Shown piece after piece: positions 29,703 to 37,990 of a stretch of 64,000 nucleotides of DNA. The notes beneath the pieces were generated by a model, which saw nothing but the letters and a program-made list of their open reading frames with translations, was not told the DNA's origin and ran no database searches. Both the position numbers and the translations under genes were made by a program. Numbering within the stretch: the first letter of the stretch is position 1; the number at the start of each line of letters is the position of its first letter. Origin of the DNA: Paracoccus halophilus (GTDB lineage Bacteria; Pseudomonadota; Alphaproteobacteria; Rhodobacterales; Rhodobacteraceae); the NCBI RefSeq assembly GCF_000763905.1, contig NZ_JRKN01000005.1, positions 1 to 64,000 of the forward strand, read 5' to 3'.

Positions 29703-30737
29703 ATGACCATGAGAAACGTATCGCTCACGGCTGTTGCGGCCCTGACGATGGTCTTGGCAGGCAGCGCGCTGGCCCAGGATTCCGATGCCGCTCAAGGGGC
29801 TTCGGCCGCCGCGACCGAGGCGCCGGTGGCCGAAGCGCCAATGACAGAAGCCCCCCAGGCCGCCGAGGCGGACGCCACCGCCGGCGAAGAGCCGGCAGCG
29901 GCCGAGGAGCCTGAGGCAGAGGAGCCGGTAGCCGAGGAAGCTGCGGCCGAAGAACCGGCGGCAGAGGCCGAAACCGCTGAAGAACCTGCCGGTGAGGAAG
30001 TTGCGGAAGCTGCGGAAGAGCCTCATATCGAGGATATCTCCTTCAGCTTCGAGGGGCCTTTCGGCAAATATGACCAGTTCCAGCTGCAACGCGGCCTGCA
30101 GGTCTATACCGAGGTCTGCGCCGCCTGCCACGGTCTGCGCTATGTGCCGCTGCGCACCCTGGAAGACCAGAACGGTCCCGGACTGCCGGAAAATCAGGTC
30201 CGCGCCTATGCCGCGAATTTCGATATCTACGACCCGGAAGCGGACGAGGATCGCCCGCGCATCCCGACCGACCATTTCCCCACCGTCTCGGGCGACGGCA
30301 TGGGGCCGGATCTGTCGCTGATGGCCAAGGCAAGGGCCGGCTTCCACGGCCCCGCCGGCACCGGGATTTCGCAGCTGATCAACGGCATCGGCGGCCCGGA
30401 ATACATCCATGCCGTCCTGACCGGCTATAGCGGTGAAACCAAGGAAGAGGCGGGCGCCGTTCTCTACCACAACACCGCCTTTGCCGGGAACTGGATCCAG
30501 ATGCCCGAGCCGCTGAGCGACGATCTGGTCACCTATGAGGACGGCACCCCCGCCACGGTGGATCAGATGGCCCGCGACGTGTCGGCCTTCCTGATGTGGA
30601 CCGCCGAACCCAAGCTGATGGACCGCAAGCAGGTCGGCTTTGTCTCGGTCATCTTCCTGATCGTTCTGTCCGCCCTGCTCTATCTGACCAACAAGAAGCT
30701 CTGGTGGTCGATCAAGCATGCCCGCCAGCCCGAGTGA
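29703..30737 (+). CDS. petC: Cytochrome c1 with acidic N-terminal extension
   Basis: The 344-residue protein has a signal peptide ending ALA at about residue 24. Residues 25-110 are almost only Ala, Glu, Pro and Val with repeated EEPxAEE-like units. The c-type heme site is CAACH at 139-143, the methionine ligand lies in NWIQMPEPL, and a C-terminal anchor spans about 317-337. A long acidic domain in this position is characteristic of Paracoccus cytochrome c1, where it is thought to help binding of cytochrome c552; here it is shorter than in P. denitrificans. An intrinsic terminator follows. Confidence 0.98.
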   Translation: MTMRNVSLTAVAALTMVLAGSALAQDSDAAQGASAAATEAPVAEAPMTEAPQAAEADATAGEEPAAAEEPEAEEPVAEEAAAEEPAAEAETAEEPAGEEVAEAAEEPHIEDISFSFEGPFGKYDQFQLQRGLQVYTEVCAACHGLRYVPLRTLEDQNGPGLPENQVRAYAANFDIYDPEADEDRPRIPTDHFPTVSGDGMGPDLSLMAKARAGFHGPAGTGISQLINGIGGPEYIHAVLTGYSGETKEEAGAVLYHNTAFAGNWIQMPEPLSDDLVTYEDGTPATVDQMARDVSAFLMWTAEPKLMDRKQVGFVSVIFLIVLSALLYLTNKKLWWSIKHARQPE

Positions 30738-30758
30738 TCGCGGATAAATGACGGCAAG

Positions 30759-30784
30759 ACGCGCTCCTTCGGGGGCGCGTTTTT
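30759..30784 (+). terminator. Rho-independent terminator of petABC
   Basis: ACGCGCTCC at 30759-30767 pairs with GGGGCGCGT at 30772-30780 (one G-U) around a TTCG tetraloop, followed by a T run. Confidence 0.85.
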
Positions 30785-30855
30785 CATTGGCGGGCCGGCT
30801 CTGGACAAAACCCGCCGCCCCCGGTGAGATGGCGCGAGCAAGGACAGGGGGGCGC

Positions 30856-31731
30856 ATGACCATCTATAATCTCGGCTCGATCAATATCGACCATGTGTAT
30901 CGGCTTGCCGCGCTGCCCCGGGCCGGCGAAACGCTGGGCTCGCTGGATCTGCGGCTGGGGCTGGGCGGCAAGGGCGCGAATCAATCCGTCGCCGCTGCCC
31001 GCGCCGGGGCGGATGTCGTGCATTTGGGGGCGATGGGGACCGGCGACGACTGGGTGCTGGCGCGGCTGGCCGCCGCCGGCGTCGACACGCGGGCCATCGC
31101 GCGGCTGCCCGAGGTCGCGACCGGTCATGCCATCATTCTGGTCGATCCCGGGGGCGAGAATTCGATCATCCTGCATGGCGGCGCGAACCGCGCCCTGCCG
31201 GAGAACCTGCTGACCCAGGAGCTTGCCGCGATCGGCCCCGGCGCTATCCTGCTGCTGCAGAATGAAACCAGCCTGCAGCCCGAGGCCGCCGCGCAGGCGA
31301 AAGCCGCCGGCGCCCGGGTGATCTATTCCGCCGCCCCGTTCGAGATCGCGCCGCTGCGCGCGGTCCTGCCCCATATCTCGATCCTCGCGGTCAATGAAAT
31401 CGAGGCCCGCGACACCTTCGCCGCCTTTGGCGAGGATCTGCCCATCGACGGGATGCTGATCACCCGGGGCGCGGCGGGGGCCGAATATCGCGACCTGCGC
31501 GGCGGCCCGGCGCGGCTTCAGCCCGCGTTTCAGGTGCGGGCCGAGGACACGACCGGGGCGGGCGACTGCTTTGCCGGCTGGTTCGCCGCCGGCCTGTCGC
31601 GAGGCGAGGATATCGCCACCGCCCTGCGCCATGCCGCCGCAGCCGCCGCGCTGCAGGTCACGCGCAAGGGGGCGGGCGACGCGATGCCCGGGCGCGACGA
31701 GGTGATGACATTTCTGAAACAGCACGGATGA
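30856..31731 (+). CDS. PfkB-family sugar kinase (ribokinase-like)
   Basis: The ATG at 30856 gives 291 residues starting MTIYNLGSINIDHVYRLAALP. The PfkB signatures are GLGGKGANQSVAAARAG near 36-52 and DTTGAGDCFAGWFAAGL near 235-251, the latter with the catalytic Asp and the anion hole. Longer frames run through the petC terminator and are not plausible. It is probably a ribokinase or a related nucleoside or sugar kinase. No transporter or catabolic partner is adjacent, so the substrate is uncertain. Confidence 0.85.
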   Translation: MTIYNLGSINIDHVYRLAALPRAGETLGSLDLRLGLGGKGANQSVAAARAGADVVHLGAMGTGDDWVLARLAAAGVDTRAIARLPEVATGHAIILVDPGGENSIILHGGANRALPENLLTQELAAIGPGAILLLQNETSLQPEAAAQAKAAGARVIYSAAPFEIAPLRAVLPHISILAVNEIEARDTFAAFGEDLPIDGMLITRGAAGAEYRDLRGGPARLQPAFQVRAEDTTGAGDCFAGWFAAGLSRGEDIATALRHAAAAAALQVTRKGAGDAMPGRDEVMTFLKQHG

Positions 31732-31771
31732 GCGCTTGCCCGCGCGCCGCCCTGCGCCTATCTGGATTGCC

Positions 31772-32572
31772 ATGAAAATCCCGTTTCTGAACCGCCCGCC
31801 CAGCATTGCCGTTCTGCGCCTGCAGGGCGCGATCGGCGCCGTCGGCCGAGGCACGGGCCTCTCTGACGCGGCACTGGCGCCGCTGCTGGAACGCGCCTTC
31901 CGGCGCCGCAGGCCGGCGGCGGTCGCGCTGGCCGTGAACTCGCCCGGCGGCTCGCCGGTGCAATCCAGCCTGATCGGCGCCCGCATCCGCCGCCTGGCCG
32001 AGGAAAACGACATTCCCGTCCACGCCTTTGTCGAGGATGTCGCCGCCTCGGGGGGCTACTGGCTGGCCTCCAGCGCGGATTTCATCTGGGCCGATGAAAG
32101 CTCGGTCCTGGGCTCGATCGGGGTCATCTCGGCCGGTTTCGGCTTCAACGAGCTGATCCAGCGCCACGGGATCGAGCGGCGCGTGCATACCGCCGGGCGC
32201 TCGAAATCGCTGCTCGACCCGTTCCGCCCGGAAACGCCCGAGGATGTCGCGCGGCTGGACCGGCTGCTTGGCCCGATCCACGAGGCCTTCAAGCAGCAGA
32301 TCCGCAGCCGCCGGGGCGACCGGCTGGCGCGCGATGCCGACCTGTTCACCGGCGATATCTGGACCGGGCGCGAGGCGGTGAAACTGGGCCTTGCCGATGG
32401 CATCGCGCATCTGGTGCCGAAGATGCGCGAGCTTTACGGCGAAAAGGTCCGTTTCCTGACCTATGGCCCGCGCGCCTCGCTGCTGCGCCGCTTTGGCCTG
32501 TCGGCCGATGATGTCATCGACTCCCTTGAGCAACGCAGCGCCTTCGCGCGTTTCGGGGCCGGCCGCGGATGA
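31772..32572 (+). CDS. S49-family peptidase (SppA/SohB-like)
   Basis: The ATG at 31772 gives 266 residues. The serine nucleophile lies in DVAASGGYWLASS, the usual ASGGYY site, and GSIGVISAGFG follows. The general-base lysine is likely in AGRSKSLLDPF. LFTGDIWTGREAVKLGLADG closes the family core. There is no clear signal peptide, so it is likely cytoplasmic or peripheral and degrades cleaved signal peptides or small membrane proteins. It overlaps the next small gene by ATGA. Confidence 0.88.
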   Translation: MKIPFLNRPPSIAVLRLQGAIGAVGRGTGLSDAALAPLLERAFRRRRPAAVALAVNSPGGSPVQSSLIGARIRRLAEENDIPVHAFVEDVAASGGYWLASSADFIWADESSVLGSIGVISAGFGFNELIQRHGIERRVHTAGRSKSLLDPFRPETPEDVARLDRLLGPIHEAFKQQIRSRRGDRLARDADLFTGDIWTGREAVKLGLADGIAHLVPKMRELYGEKVRFLTYGPRASLLRRFGLSADDVIDSLEQRSAFARFGAGRG

Positions 32573-32679
32573 TCAAGCTCGTCATCTTGTGCCTGCTGGT
32601 GATCGTCGCGCTTGCGCTCATGGCGGGGCCGGGCCTGCGCCGGCTGATCGCGCGCCTGCTTGGACTGCCGCATAGATGA
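32569..32679 (+). CDS. 36-residue single-span membrane peptide
   Basis: The frame from ATG 32569 to TGA 32679 encodes MIKLVILCLLVIVALALMAG followed by a basic tail with four Arg before the final residues. Its start overlaps the S49 peptidase stop (ATGA) and its stop overlaps the antiporter start (ATGA), so it sits exactly in an operon slot. One hydrophobic helix at about residues 3-20 with a positively charged C-terminus predicts an inner-membrane peptide, N-out. No family is recognised. The double overlap and hydrophobic composition argue that it is translated, although length alone would not. Confidence 0.6.
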   Translation: MIKLVILCLLVIVALALMAGPGLRRLIARLLGLPHR

Positions 32680-33599
32680 TTGTTGAGTTGCTCCTGATCC
32701 TGTTCGGCCTTGCCGCGCTTGTCACTGGCGGCGAGTTTCTTGTGCGGGGGGCGGTCGGCCTGTCCCTGCGCCTGGGTCTGCCGGCGCTGATCGTCGGGCT
32801 GACGGTCGTGGCCTTCGGCACCTCGGCGCCCGAGATGATCGTATCGGTCGCGGCGGTGCTGAACGGCTCGCCCGATATCGCGCTTGGCAATGTCATCGGC
32901 TCGAATATCGCGAATATCCTGCTGGTCCTTGGCCTGCCGGCCCTGGTTTCGGGCATTGCCACCCGCGACACCGACCTGCGCGAAAGCTGGGTCATGATGA
33001 TCGCGGCCTCGATCCTGCTGATCGCCATGGCCTTCATGGGGCCGCTGGGCCGGCCGCAGGGCGCGATCCTGCTGGCCGCTCTGGCCACCGTCCTGTGGCG
33101 CCAGATCACGACGGCGCGGCAGGGCAGCGTCGATCTGCCCGCCGGCGATCAGGCTGCCGGCTGGCGCACGATCCTGCTCTGGCTGCTGATCGGCCTGATC
33201 GCCCTGCCGGTCGGCGGGCAGATGCTGGTCGCGGGCGCGACCGATATCGCGCGCCAGCTGGGCATCAGCGAGGCGGTGATCGGCCTGACGCTGGTCGCCG
33301 TCGGCACGTCGCTGCCCGAGCTGGCGACCTCGGTCATCGCGGCGCTGCGCGGGCGCGCGGATCTTGCGCTTGGCAATGTCATCGGCTCGAATATCTTCAA
33401 TATCCTGTCGATACTGGGCGTCACCGCCCTGATCGGCACCCTGCCCGTGCCGGCGCAGATGCTGCGGCTGGACCTGTGGATCATGCTGGCCGCCGCGCTG
33501 CTGCCGGCGCCCTTCCTGTTTCGCGGCTGGCAGTTGAACCGGCTGGCCGGCGCGGCGCTGCTGGGCATCTATGCGATCTATCTAGGGATGATCCTGTGA
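32676..33599 (+). CDS. Calcium/sodium antiporter (CaCA family, YrbG-like)
   Basis: The 307-residue membrane protein shows the two alpha repeats of the CaCA family. The first holds GTSAPEM and GNVIGSNIANI, the second GTSLPEL and GNVIGSNIFNI. The acidic residues and Asn/Ser in these repeats form the ion path. About ten hydrophobic segments are visible. It exchanges sodium or protons for calcium across the inner membrane. It overlaps the 36-residue gene upstream and the SDR gene downstream (GTGA), so all four genes are coupled. Confidence 0.93.
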   Translation: MIVELLLILFGLAALVTGGEFLVRGAVGLSLRLGLPALIVGLTVVAFGTSAPEMIVSVAAVLNGSPDIALGNVIGSNIANILLVLGLPALVSGIATRDTDLRESWVMMIAASILLIAMAFMGPLGRPQGAILLAALATVLWRQITTARQGSVDLPAGDQAAGWRTILLWLLIGLIALPVGGQMLVAGATDIARQLGISEAVIGLTLVAVGTSLPELATSVIAALRGRADLALGNVIGSNIFNILSILGVTALIGTLPVPAQMLRLDLWIMLAAALLPAPFLFRGWQLNRLAGAALLGIYAIYLGMIL

Positions 33600-34366
33600 C
33601 CGCGCTGATCACCGGCGCCGGCCAGAGGCTCGGCCGCGCCATCGCGCTGTATCTGGCCGGGCGCGGTCAGGATGTCGCGATCCATTTCCACCACTCGGCC
33701 GATGGGGCCGAGGCCACGGCAGCCGAGGCCCGCGCCATGGGCGTCCGGGCCGAGGCCTTTCACGCCGATCTGCTGGATCTCGACCAGACCGAGACGCTGA
33801 TCGGCCGGGTTGCCGCCGTGCTGGGGCCGCTGACGCTTTTGGTCAACAATGCCTCGATCTTTGAATATGACAATCTTGACAGCGCCACGCGGCAAAGCTG
33901 GGACCGGCATATCGGCTCGAACCTGCGGGCGCCGTTTCTGCTGACCCAGGCCTTTGCGCGACAGGCGCCCAAAGCGGATCACGGCACGGATGAGCCGCGC
34001 GCGCGGGCGCTGGTGATCAATATGATAGACCAGCGCGTGCTGAAGCCGACGCCCGAATTCATGACCTATTCGATCGCCAAGGCGGGGCTTTGGTGGCTGA
34101 CGCGCAGCGCGGCCCAGGCTCTGGCGCCCGATATCCGGGTCAACGCCATCGGCCCCGGCCCGACCCTGCAGGGGATCCGCCAAAGCGACGAGCATTTCGC
34201 CCGCCAGCGTGCCGCCACCATCCTGCAACGCGGCGCCGGACCCGACGACATCTGCGCGGCGGTCGGCTATCTGATCGACGCGCCATCGGTCACGGGGCAG
34301 CTGATCTGCGTGGACGGAGGGCAGCATCTGGCATGGCGGACGCCGGATGTTCTGGGAGTAGAATAG
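33596..34366 (+). CDS. Short-chain dehydrogenase/reductase, FolM/pteridine reductase-like
   Basis: The start is GTG 33596, overlapping the antiporter stop, and gives 256 residues starting TALITGAGQRLGRAIALYLA. The loop TGAGQRLG with Arg is the pteridine-reductase variant of the SDR glycine motif. NNASIF and YSIAKAGLW give the NNAG-like and YxxxK catalytic elements. PTR1 or FolM enzymes reduce dihydropteridines such as dihydromonapterin. A general SDR role cannot be excluded. Confidence 0.82.
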   Translation: MTALITGAGQRLGRAIALYLAGRGQDVAIHFHHSADGAEATAAEARAMGVRAEAFHADLLDLDQTETLIGRVAAVLGPLTLLVNNASIFEYDNLDSATRQSWDRHIGSNLRAPFLLTQAFARQAPKADHGTDEPRARALVINMIDQRVLKPTPEFMTYSIAKAGLWWLTRSAAQALAPDIRVNAIGPGPTLQGIRQSDEHFARQRAATILQRGAGPDDICAAVGYLIDAPSVTGQLICVDGGQHLAWRTPDVLGVE

Positions 34367-34582
34367 GGCCCGGCTTCGCCTCTGACGCGATGACTTGTCC
34401 ACCTTTGGCTTGGCGTTCACCAAAGCTTCACGATTCTGGCAAGGAATTCAGTAGATTGTGGCGATCACAAAAAATATCGTTTGAAATCAATAGTCTATGT
34501 TTGTGCCTAATATTTGGGCAAACCGTGGATTTCTCAATAGAGCCTCGCAGTTTGCTCACTGCCCCCAAGGCCACCCACAGAG

Positions 34583-34591
34583 TTATCCACA
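34583..34591 (+). promoter_or_regulatory. Perfect DnaA box
   Basis: TTATCCACA equals the high-affinity DnaA consensus. It lies in the AT-rich gap before uvrC next to clustered GANTC sites. A single perfect box can occur by chance or act in titration. Confidence 0.5.
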
Positions 34592-34613
34592 GATTCCGTG
34601 GAAAGGATTCATC

Positions 34614-34631
34614 TTGAACTTATCGGTTCAA
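34614..34631. promoter_or_regulatory. TTGAAC-N6-GTTCAA inverted repeat before uvrC
   Basis: TTGAAC at 34614-34619 and GTTCAA at 34626-34631 are separated by TTATCG. The same arms and spacing form the palindrome before choX. The repeat ends 37 bp before the uvrC start. It is not the direct-repeat GTTC-N7-GTTC LexA box known in alphaproteobacteria. Confidence 0.45.
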
Positions 34632-34668
34632 ATTTGCAGCCAGACGAAAGAATCACTTTATTAGCAGC

Positions 34669-36540
34669 ATGACCGATTCCGACCCAGAAAAGCCGCCGGC
34701 ACGGACCGGCCAGGTGCTGATCCAGGACTATGTGAGGACGCTGGACAATTCGCCCGGCGTCTATCGCATGCTGGATGCGCAGGGCGCGGTGCTTTACGTC
34801 GGCAAGGCGCGGAACCTGCGGGCGCGGGTCTCCAGCTATGCGCGCGCGCATGGCCATTCCGCGCGGATCGAGCGGATGATCCGCGAGACCTGCTCGATGA
34901 TGTTCCTGACCACCCGCACCGAGACCGAGGCGCTGCTTCTGGAGCAGAACCTGATCAAGCAGCTCAAGCCGCGCTACAACGTGCTGTTGCGCGACGACAA
35001 GTCGTTTCCCAATATTCTGGTTGCCAAGTCCCACCCCTTTGCCCAGATCAAGAAGCATCGCGGCGCGAAATCGGAAAAGGGCGATTATTACGGCCCCTTT
35101 GCCAGCGCCGGCGCGGTGAACCGGACGCTGAACCAGTTGCAGCGGGTGTTTCTGCTGCGCTCCTGCACGGATGCGACATTCGCCAACCGCAGCCGGCCCT
35201 GCCTGCTTTACCAGATCAAGCGCTGCTGCGCGCCCTGTGTCGGGCGGATCGAGCTTGACGATTACAACGCGCTGGTCAGGGATGCCGAGCAGTTCCTGCA
35301 GGGCAAGACCACGACCATCCAGGCGCAGCTGGCGGCCGAGATGGCGGCGGCCTCCGAGGCGATGGAATACGAACGCGCCGCCGCCCTGCGCGACCGGATC
35401 AAGGCGCTGACCGCCGTGCAGTCTGTGCAGGCGATCAACCCGCGCGGCGTGGCCGAGGCGGATATCGTCGCGCTGCACATGGAGGGCGGGCAGGCCTGCG
35501 TGCAGGTCTTTTTCATCCGCGGCAATCAAAGCTGGGGCAACCGCGATTTCTATCCGAAGCTGAACGGCGTCGAATCCGCCGATGAGGTGATGCAGGCCTT
35601 TCTGGCGCAGTTCTACGACGGCAAGGTGCCGCCGCGCATGATCCTGCTGTCGCACGGGATCGAGGACCCGGACCTGATGCAGGACGCGCTCTCCGACAAG
35701 GCCGGGCGCAAGGTCACGCTGGGCGTGCCCCGGCGCGGCGAAAAGGCGGAACTGGTGGAAAACGCATTGCGCAATGCCCGCGAAAGCCTGGCGCGGCGCA
35801 TGTCGGAAAGCGCCGCGCAGGCCCGCCTGCTGCAAGGTCTGGCCGATGCCTTCGACCTGCCCGCCCCGCCCCGCCGGATCGAGATCTATGACAACAGCCA
35901 TATCCAGGGCACCAATGCGGTCGGCGGCATGGTCGTCACCGGCCCCGAGGGCTGGATCAAGAGCCAGTATCGCAAGTTCAACATCAAGGGCACCGAGATC
36001 ACGCCGGGCGACGATTTCGGCATGATGAAAGAGGTGCTGACCCGCCGCTTTGCCCGTCTGCTCAAGGACGATCCCGACCGCGAGACCGAGGCCTGGCCCG
36101 ACCTGCTGCTGATCGACGGCGGCGCCGGGCAGGTCAGCGCCGTCCACCAGATCATGGCCGAACTGGGGGTCGAGGACGTCCCGATGATCGGCGTCGCCAA
36201 GGGCGAGGATCGCGACCACGGCAAGGAGGAGTTTCACCGCTTCGGCCAGCGGCCCTTTGCCCTGCGGATGAACGACCCGGTGCTGTATTTCGTCCAGCGC
36301 ATGCGCGACGAGGCGCATCGCTGGGCTATCGGCAGCCATCGCGCGAAACGCGCCAGGGCCGTCATGGCCAACCCGCTGGACGAGATCGCCGGCATCGGCG
36401 CCGCGCGCAAGCGCGCCCTTCTGGCGCATTTCGGCAGTGCCAAGGCGGTCAGCCGCGCGGGTCTTGCCGATCTGGTCGCGGTCGGGGGGATCAGCGAGGC
36501 CATGGCCCAGAAGATCGTCGATCATTTCCAGAAAGGTTAG
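34669..36540 (+). CDS. uvrC: Excinuclease ABC subunit C (UvrC)
   Basis: The 623-residue protein has the N-terminal GIY-YIG nuclease domain ([27 protein letters not shown]) for the 3' cut, and a UVR motif near [11 protein letters not shown] that binds UvrB. The central RNase H-like domain with [19 protein letters not shown] makes the 5' cut. C-terminal helix-hairpin-helix repeats ([16 protein letters not shown], then [13 protein letters not shown]) bind DNA. It acts in nucleotide excision repair. pgsA follows, with a hairpin between. Confidence 0.98.
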   Translation: MTDSDPEKPPARTGQVLIQDYVRTLDNSPGVYRMLDAQGAVLYVGKARNLRARVSSYARAHGHSARIERMIRETCSMMFLTTRTETEALLLEQNLIKQLKPRYNVLLRDDKSFPNILVAKSHPFAQIKKHRGAKSEKGDYYGPFASAGAVNRTLNQLQRVFLLRSCTDATFANRSRPCLLYQIKRCCAPCVGRIELDDYNALVRDAEQFLQGKTTTIQAQLAAEMAAASEAMEYERAAALRDRIKALTAVQSVQAINPRGVAEADIVALHMEGGQACVQVFFIRGNQSWGNRDFYPKLNGVESADEVMQAFLAQFYDGKVPPRMILLSHGIEDPDLMQDALSDKAGRKVTLGVPRRGEKAELVENALRNARESLARRMSESAAQARLLQGLADAFDLPAPPRRIEIYDNSHIQGTNAVGGMVVTGPEGWIKSQYRKFNIKGTEITPGDDFGMMKEVLTRRFARLLKDDPDRETEAWPDLLLIDGGAGQVSAVHQIMAELGVEDVPMIGVAKGEDRDHGKEEFHRFGQRPFALRMNDPVLYFVQRMRDEAHRWAIGSHRAKRARAVMANPLDEIAGIGAARKRALLAHFGSAKAVSRAGLADLVAVGGISEAMAQKIVDHFQKG

Positions 36541-36561
36541 CTGTCCGATCCCCGGCTGCAA

Positions 36562-36592
36562 TTGTCGCGCCCCCTTCCCCCCGCCGCGACAA
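36562..36592 (+). terminator. Hairpin between uvrC and pgsA
   Basis: TTGTCGCG at 36562-36569 pairs perfectly with CGCGACAA at 36585-36592 around a C-rich 15-nt loop. No T run follows, so it may be an mRNA stability or attenuation element. Confidence 0.4.
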
Positions 36593-36609
36593 GTGCCTAG
36601 ATTGCAGTC

Positions 36610-37239
36610 ATGCGCTGGACCCTGCCCAATATCCTGACTGTTCTGCGACTGGTGGCCGCGCCGCTGGTGCCGCTGATGTTTCTGTTCCTCAGCCGGCCCT
36701 TTGCAGATTTCGCGGCGCTGGTGCTGTTTCTGGTCGCCGCCGCGACCGACTGGCTGGACGGTCATCTGGCCCGCGCCTGGGGTCAGGAAAGCCGATTCGG
36801 CGCCGCCATGGATCCGATCGCCGACAAGGCCATGGTGATCATCGCGGTCGTGGTCATCACCGGCTATTCGGGGATGAACCCCTGGCTGATCCTGCCCTCG
36901 ACCGTGATCCTGTTCCGCGAGGTTTTCGTCTCGGGCCTGCGCGAATTTCTGGGCCATGAGGCGCGGCATCTGAAAGTGACCAATCTCGCCAAGTGGAAGA
37001 CCACAGCGCAGATGGTGGCCATCGCCGTGCTGTTTCTGGGCACCGGCCTGAATTATTATGAAACCGGACGCCCGCCGCTGGTCGGAGAGCCCAGCCTGCC
37101 ATGGTCGGACAGCTGGTCGGATCTGGCCACCCAGGCCGGGCTCGCGCTGATCTGGATCGCGGCCCTGCTGACCGCGATCACCGGCTGGGACTATTTCGAC
37201 AAGGCGCGGCCACATCTGAGGGATGCCGATGGCGCTTGA
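36610..37239 (+). CDS. pgsA: CDP-diacylglycerol-glycerol-3-phosphate 3-phosphatidyltransferase
   Basis: The 209-residue membrane enzyme contains the CDP-alcohol phosphotransferase signature in DWLDGHLAR...FGAAMDPIADK (Asp and Gly residues of D-G-x2-A-R-x8-G-x3-D-x3-D), near residues 47-74. Several transmembrane helices surround it. It commits CDP-diacylglycerol to phosphatidylglycerol and cardiolipin synthesis. Its end overlaps moaD by 11 bp, linking phospholipid and molybdopterin genes in one transcript, an arrangement I recall from related genomes. Confidence 0.95.
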   Translation: MRWTLPNILTVLRLVAAPLVPLMFLFLSRPFADFAALVLFLVAAATDWLDGHLARAWGQESRFGAAMDPIADKAMVIIAVVVITGYSGMNPWLILPSTVILFREVFVSGLREFLGHEARHLKVTNLAKWKTTAQMVAIAVLFLGTGLNYYETGRPPLVGEPSLPWSDSWSDLATQAGLALIWIAALLTAITGWDYFDKARPHLRDADGA

Positions 37240-37480
37240 TGTCCTGTATTTCGCCTGGCTGCGCGAACGCATCGGCCAGCCCCGCGAAAGGATCGAAACC
37301 GATGCCGCGACGGTGCGCGAACTGGTGGCGCAGCTGGCCGCCATGGACGAATGGCACGCGGCGGCGCTGTCGGACCTGTCGGCCGTGCGCGTCGCCCTAG
37401 ATCAGGAACTGGCCGATCTGGACGCCCCGCTTGGCGCGGCCCGCGAGGTCGCCTTTTTCCCGCCAATGACCGGGGGCTGA
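37229..37480 (+). CDS. moaD: Molybdopterin synthase sulfur-carrier subunit MoaD
   Basis: The ATG at 37229 gives 83 residues starting MALDVLYFAWLRERIG. It is chosen over ATG 37223 because GAGG at 37217-37220 is eight bases away. The protein ends FFPPMTGG, the Gly-Gly tail that is adenylated and thiocarboxylated to donate sulfur. It has the ubiquitin-like fold and length of MoaD. It overlaps pgsA by 11 bp and moaE follows after 1 bp, so the two synthase subunits are made together. Confidence 0.95.
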   Translation: MALDVLYFAWLRERIGQPRERIETDAATVRELVAQLAAMDEWHAAALSDLSAVRVALDQELADLDAPLGAAREVAFFPPMTGG

Positions 37481-37481
37481 G

Positions 37482-37916
37482 ATGGTCGCCCGGCTGCAGC
37501 GCGACGCCTTCGACATTGGCGAGGAATTGCGGGATTTCGGCGCCGGCGCGGGCGCCATTGTCAGCTTTTCGGGGCTGGTCAGGGCCGAAGGGGGCCGGCT
37601 GGTCGCGCTGGAGATCGAGCATTATCCCGGCATGACCGAAAAGGCGATGACCGCCTATGGCGAGGCGGCGGCGGAACGGTTCGGGTTGCGCGACTGGCGC
37701 ATCATCCACCGCCATGGCCGGCTGGAGGCCGGCGAGACGATCATGATGGTGGCGACCGCCGCCCGCCATCGCCGGGCGGCCTTTGACGGCGCCGAATATC
37801 TGATGGACTGGCTGAAATCGCGCGCGCCGTTCTGGAAGCGCGAAATCGGCCCCGCCGGTCCCGGCGCCTGGGTCGAGGCCAGGGCCGAGGACGAGGATGC
37901 GCTGGCCCGCTGGTAA
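37482..37916 (+). CDS. moaE: Molybdopterin synthase catalytic subunit MoaE
   Basis: The 144-residue protein contains [24 protein letters not shown] near residues 25-48, then the [26 protein letters not shown] core and [11 protein letters not shown] with the catalytic lysines. With MoaD it inserts two sulfurs into cyclic pyranopterin monophosphate to make molybdopterin. A molybdenum cofactor requirement would fit the denitrification or formate metabolism common in Paracoccus, but no molybdoenzyme is in the window. Confidence 0.96.
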   Translation: MVARLQRDAFDIGEELRDFGAGAGAIVSFSGLVRAEGGRLVALEIEHYPGMTEKAMTAYGEAAAERFGLRDWRIIHRHGRLEAGETIMMVATAARHRRAAFDGAEYLMDWLKSRAPFWKREIGPAGPGAWVEARAEDEDALARW

Positions 37917-37990
37917 GCCTTGGCATTGCAATCCCGGCCCGCGGCAAGCATACAGGCGCAACCAGACCGGATGACATCGCGGAGCCAGGA

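Larger units (their letters stand above)
34367..34668. other. AT-rich intergenic region before uvrC
   Basis: This 302-bp gap has no credible gene and is visibly more AT-rich than its surroundings, especially 34450-34560. It contains a perfect DnaA box (TTATCCACA, 34583-34591), weaker look-alikes such as TTGTCCACC at 34395-34403, five GANTC methylation sites (starts 34432, 34592, 34606, 34650, and one at 34675 in uvrC), and TTGAAC-N6-GTTCAA at 34614-34631. It may be a replication-linked region, a cell-cycle-regulated promoter, or both. Confidence 0.5.

Noticed and set aside
34614..34631. LexA (SOS) box before uvrC
   Set aside because: Alphaproteobacterial LexA boxes are direct repeats GTTC-N7-GTTC; this site is an inverted repeat with N6.
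34609..37344. 911-residue ORF antisense to uvrC and pgsA
   Set aside because: It is the complement of well-conserved genes with low-complexity composition and no family motif.
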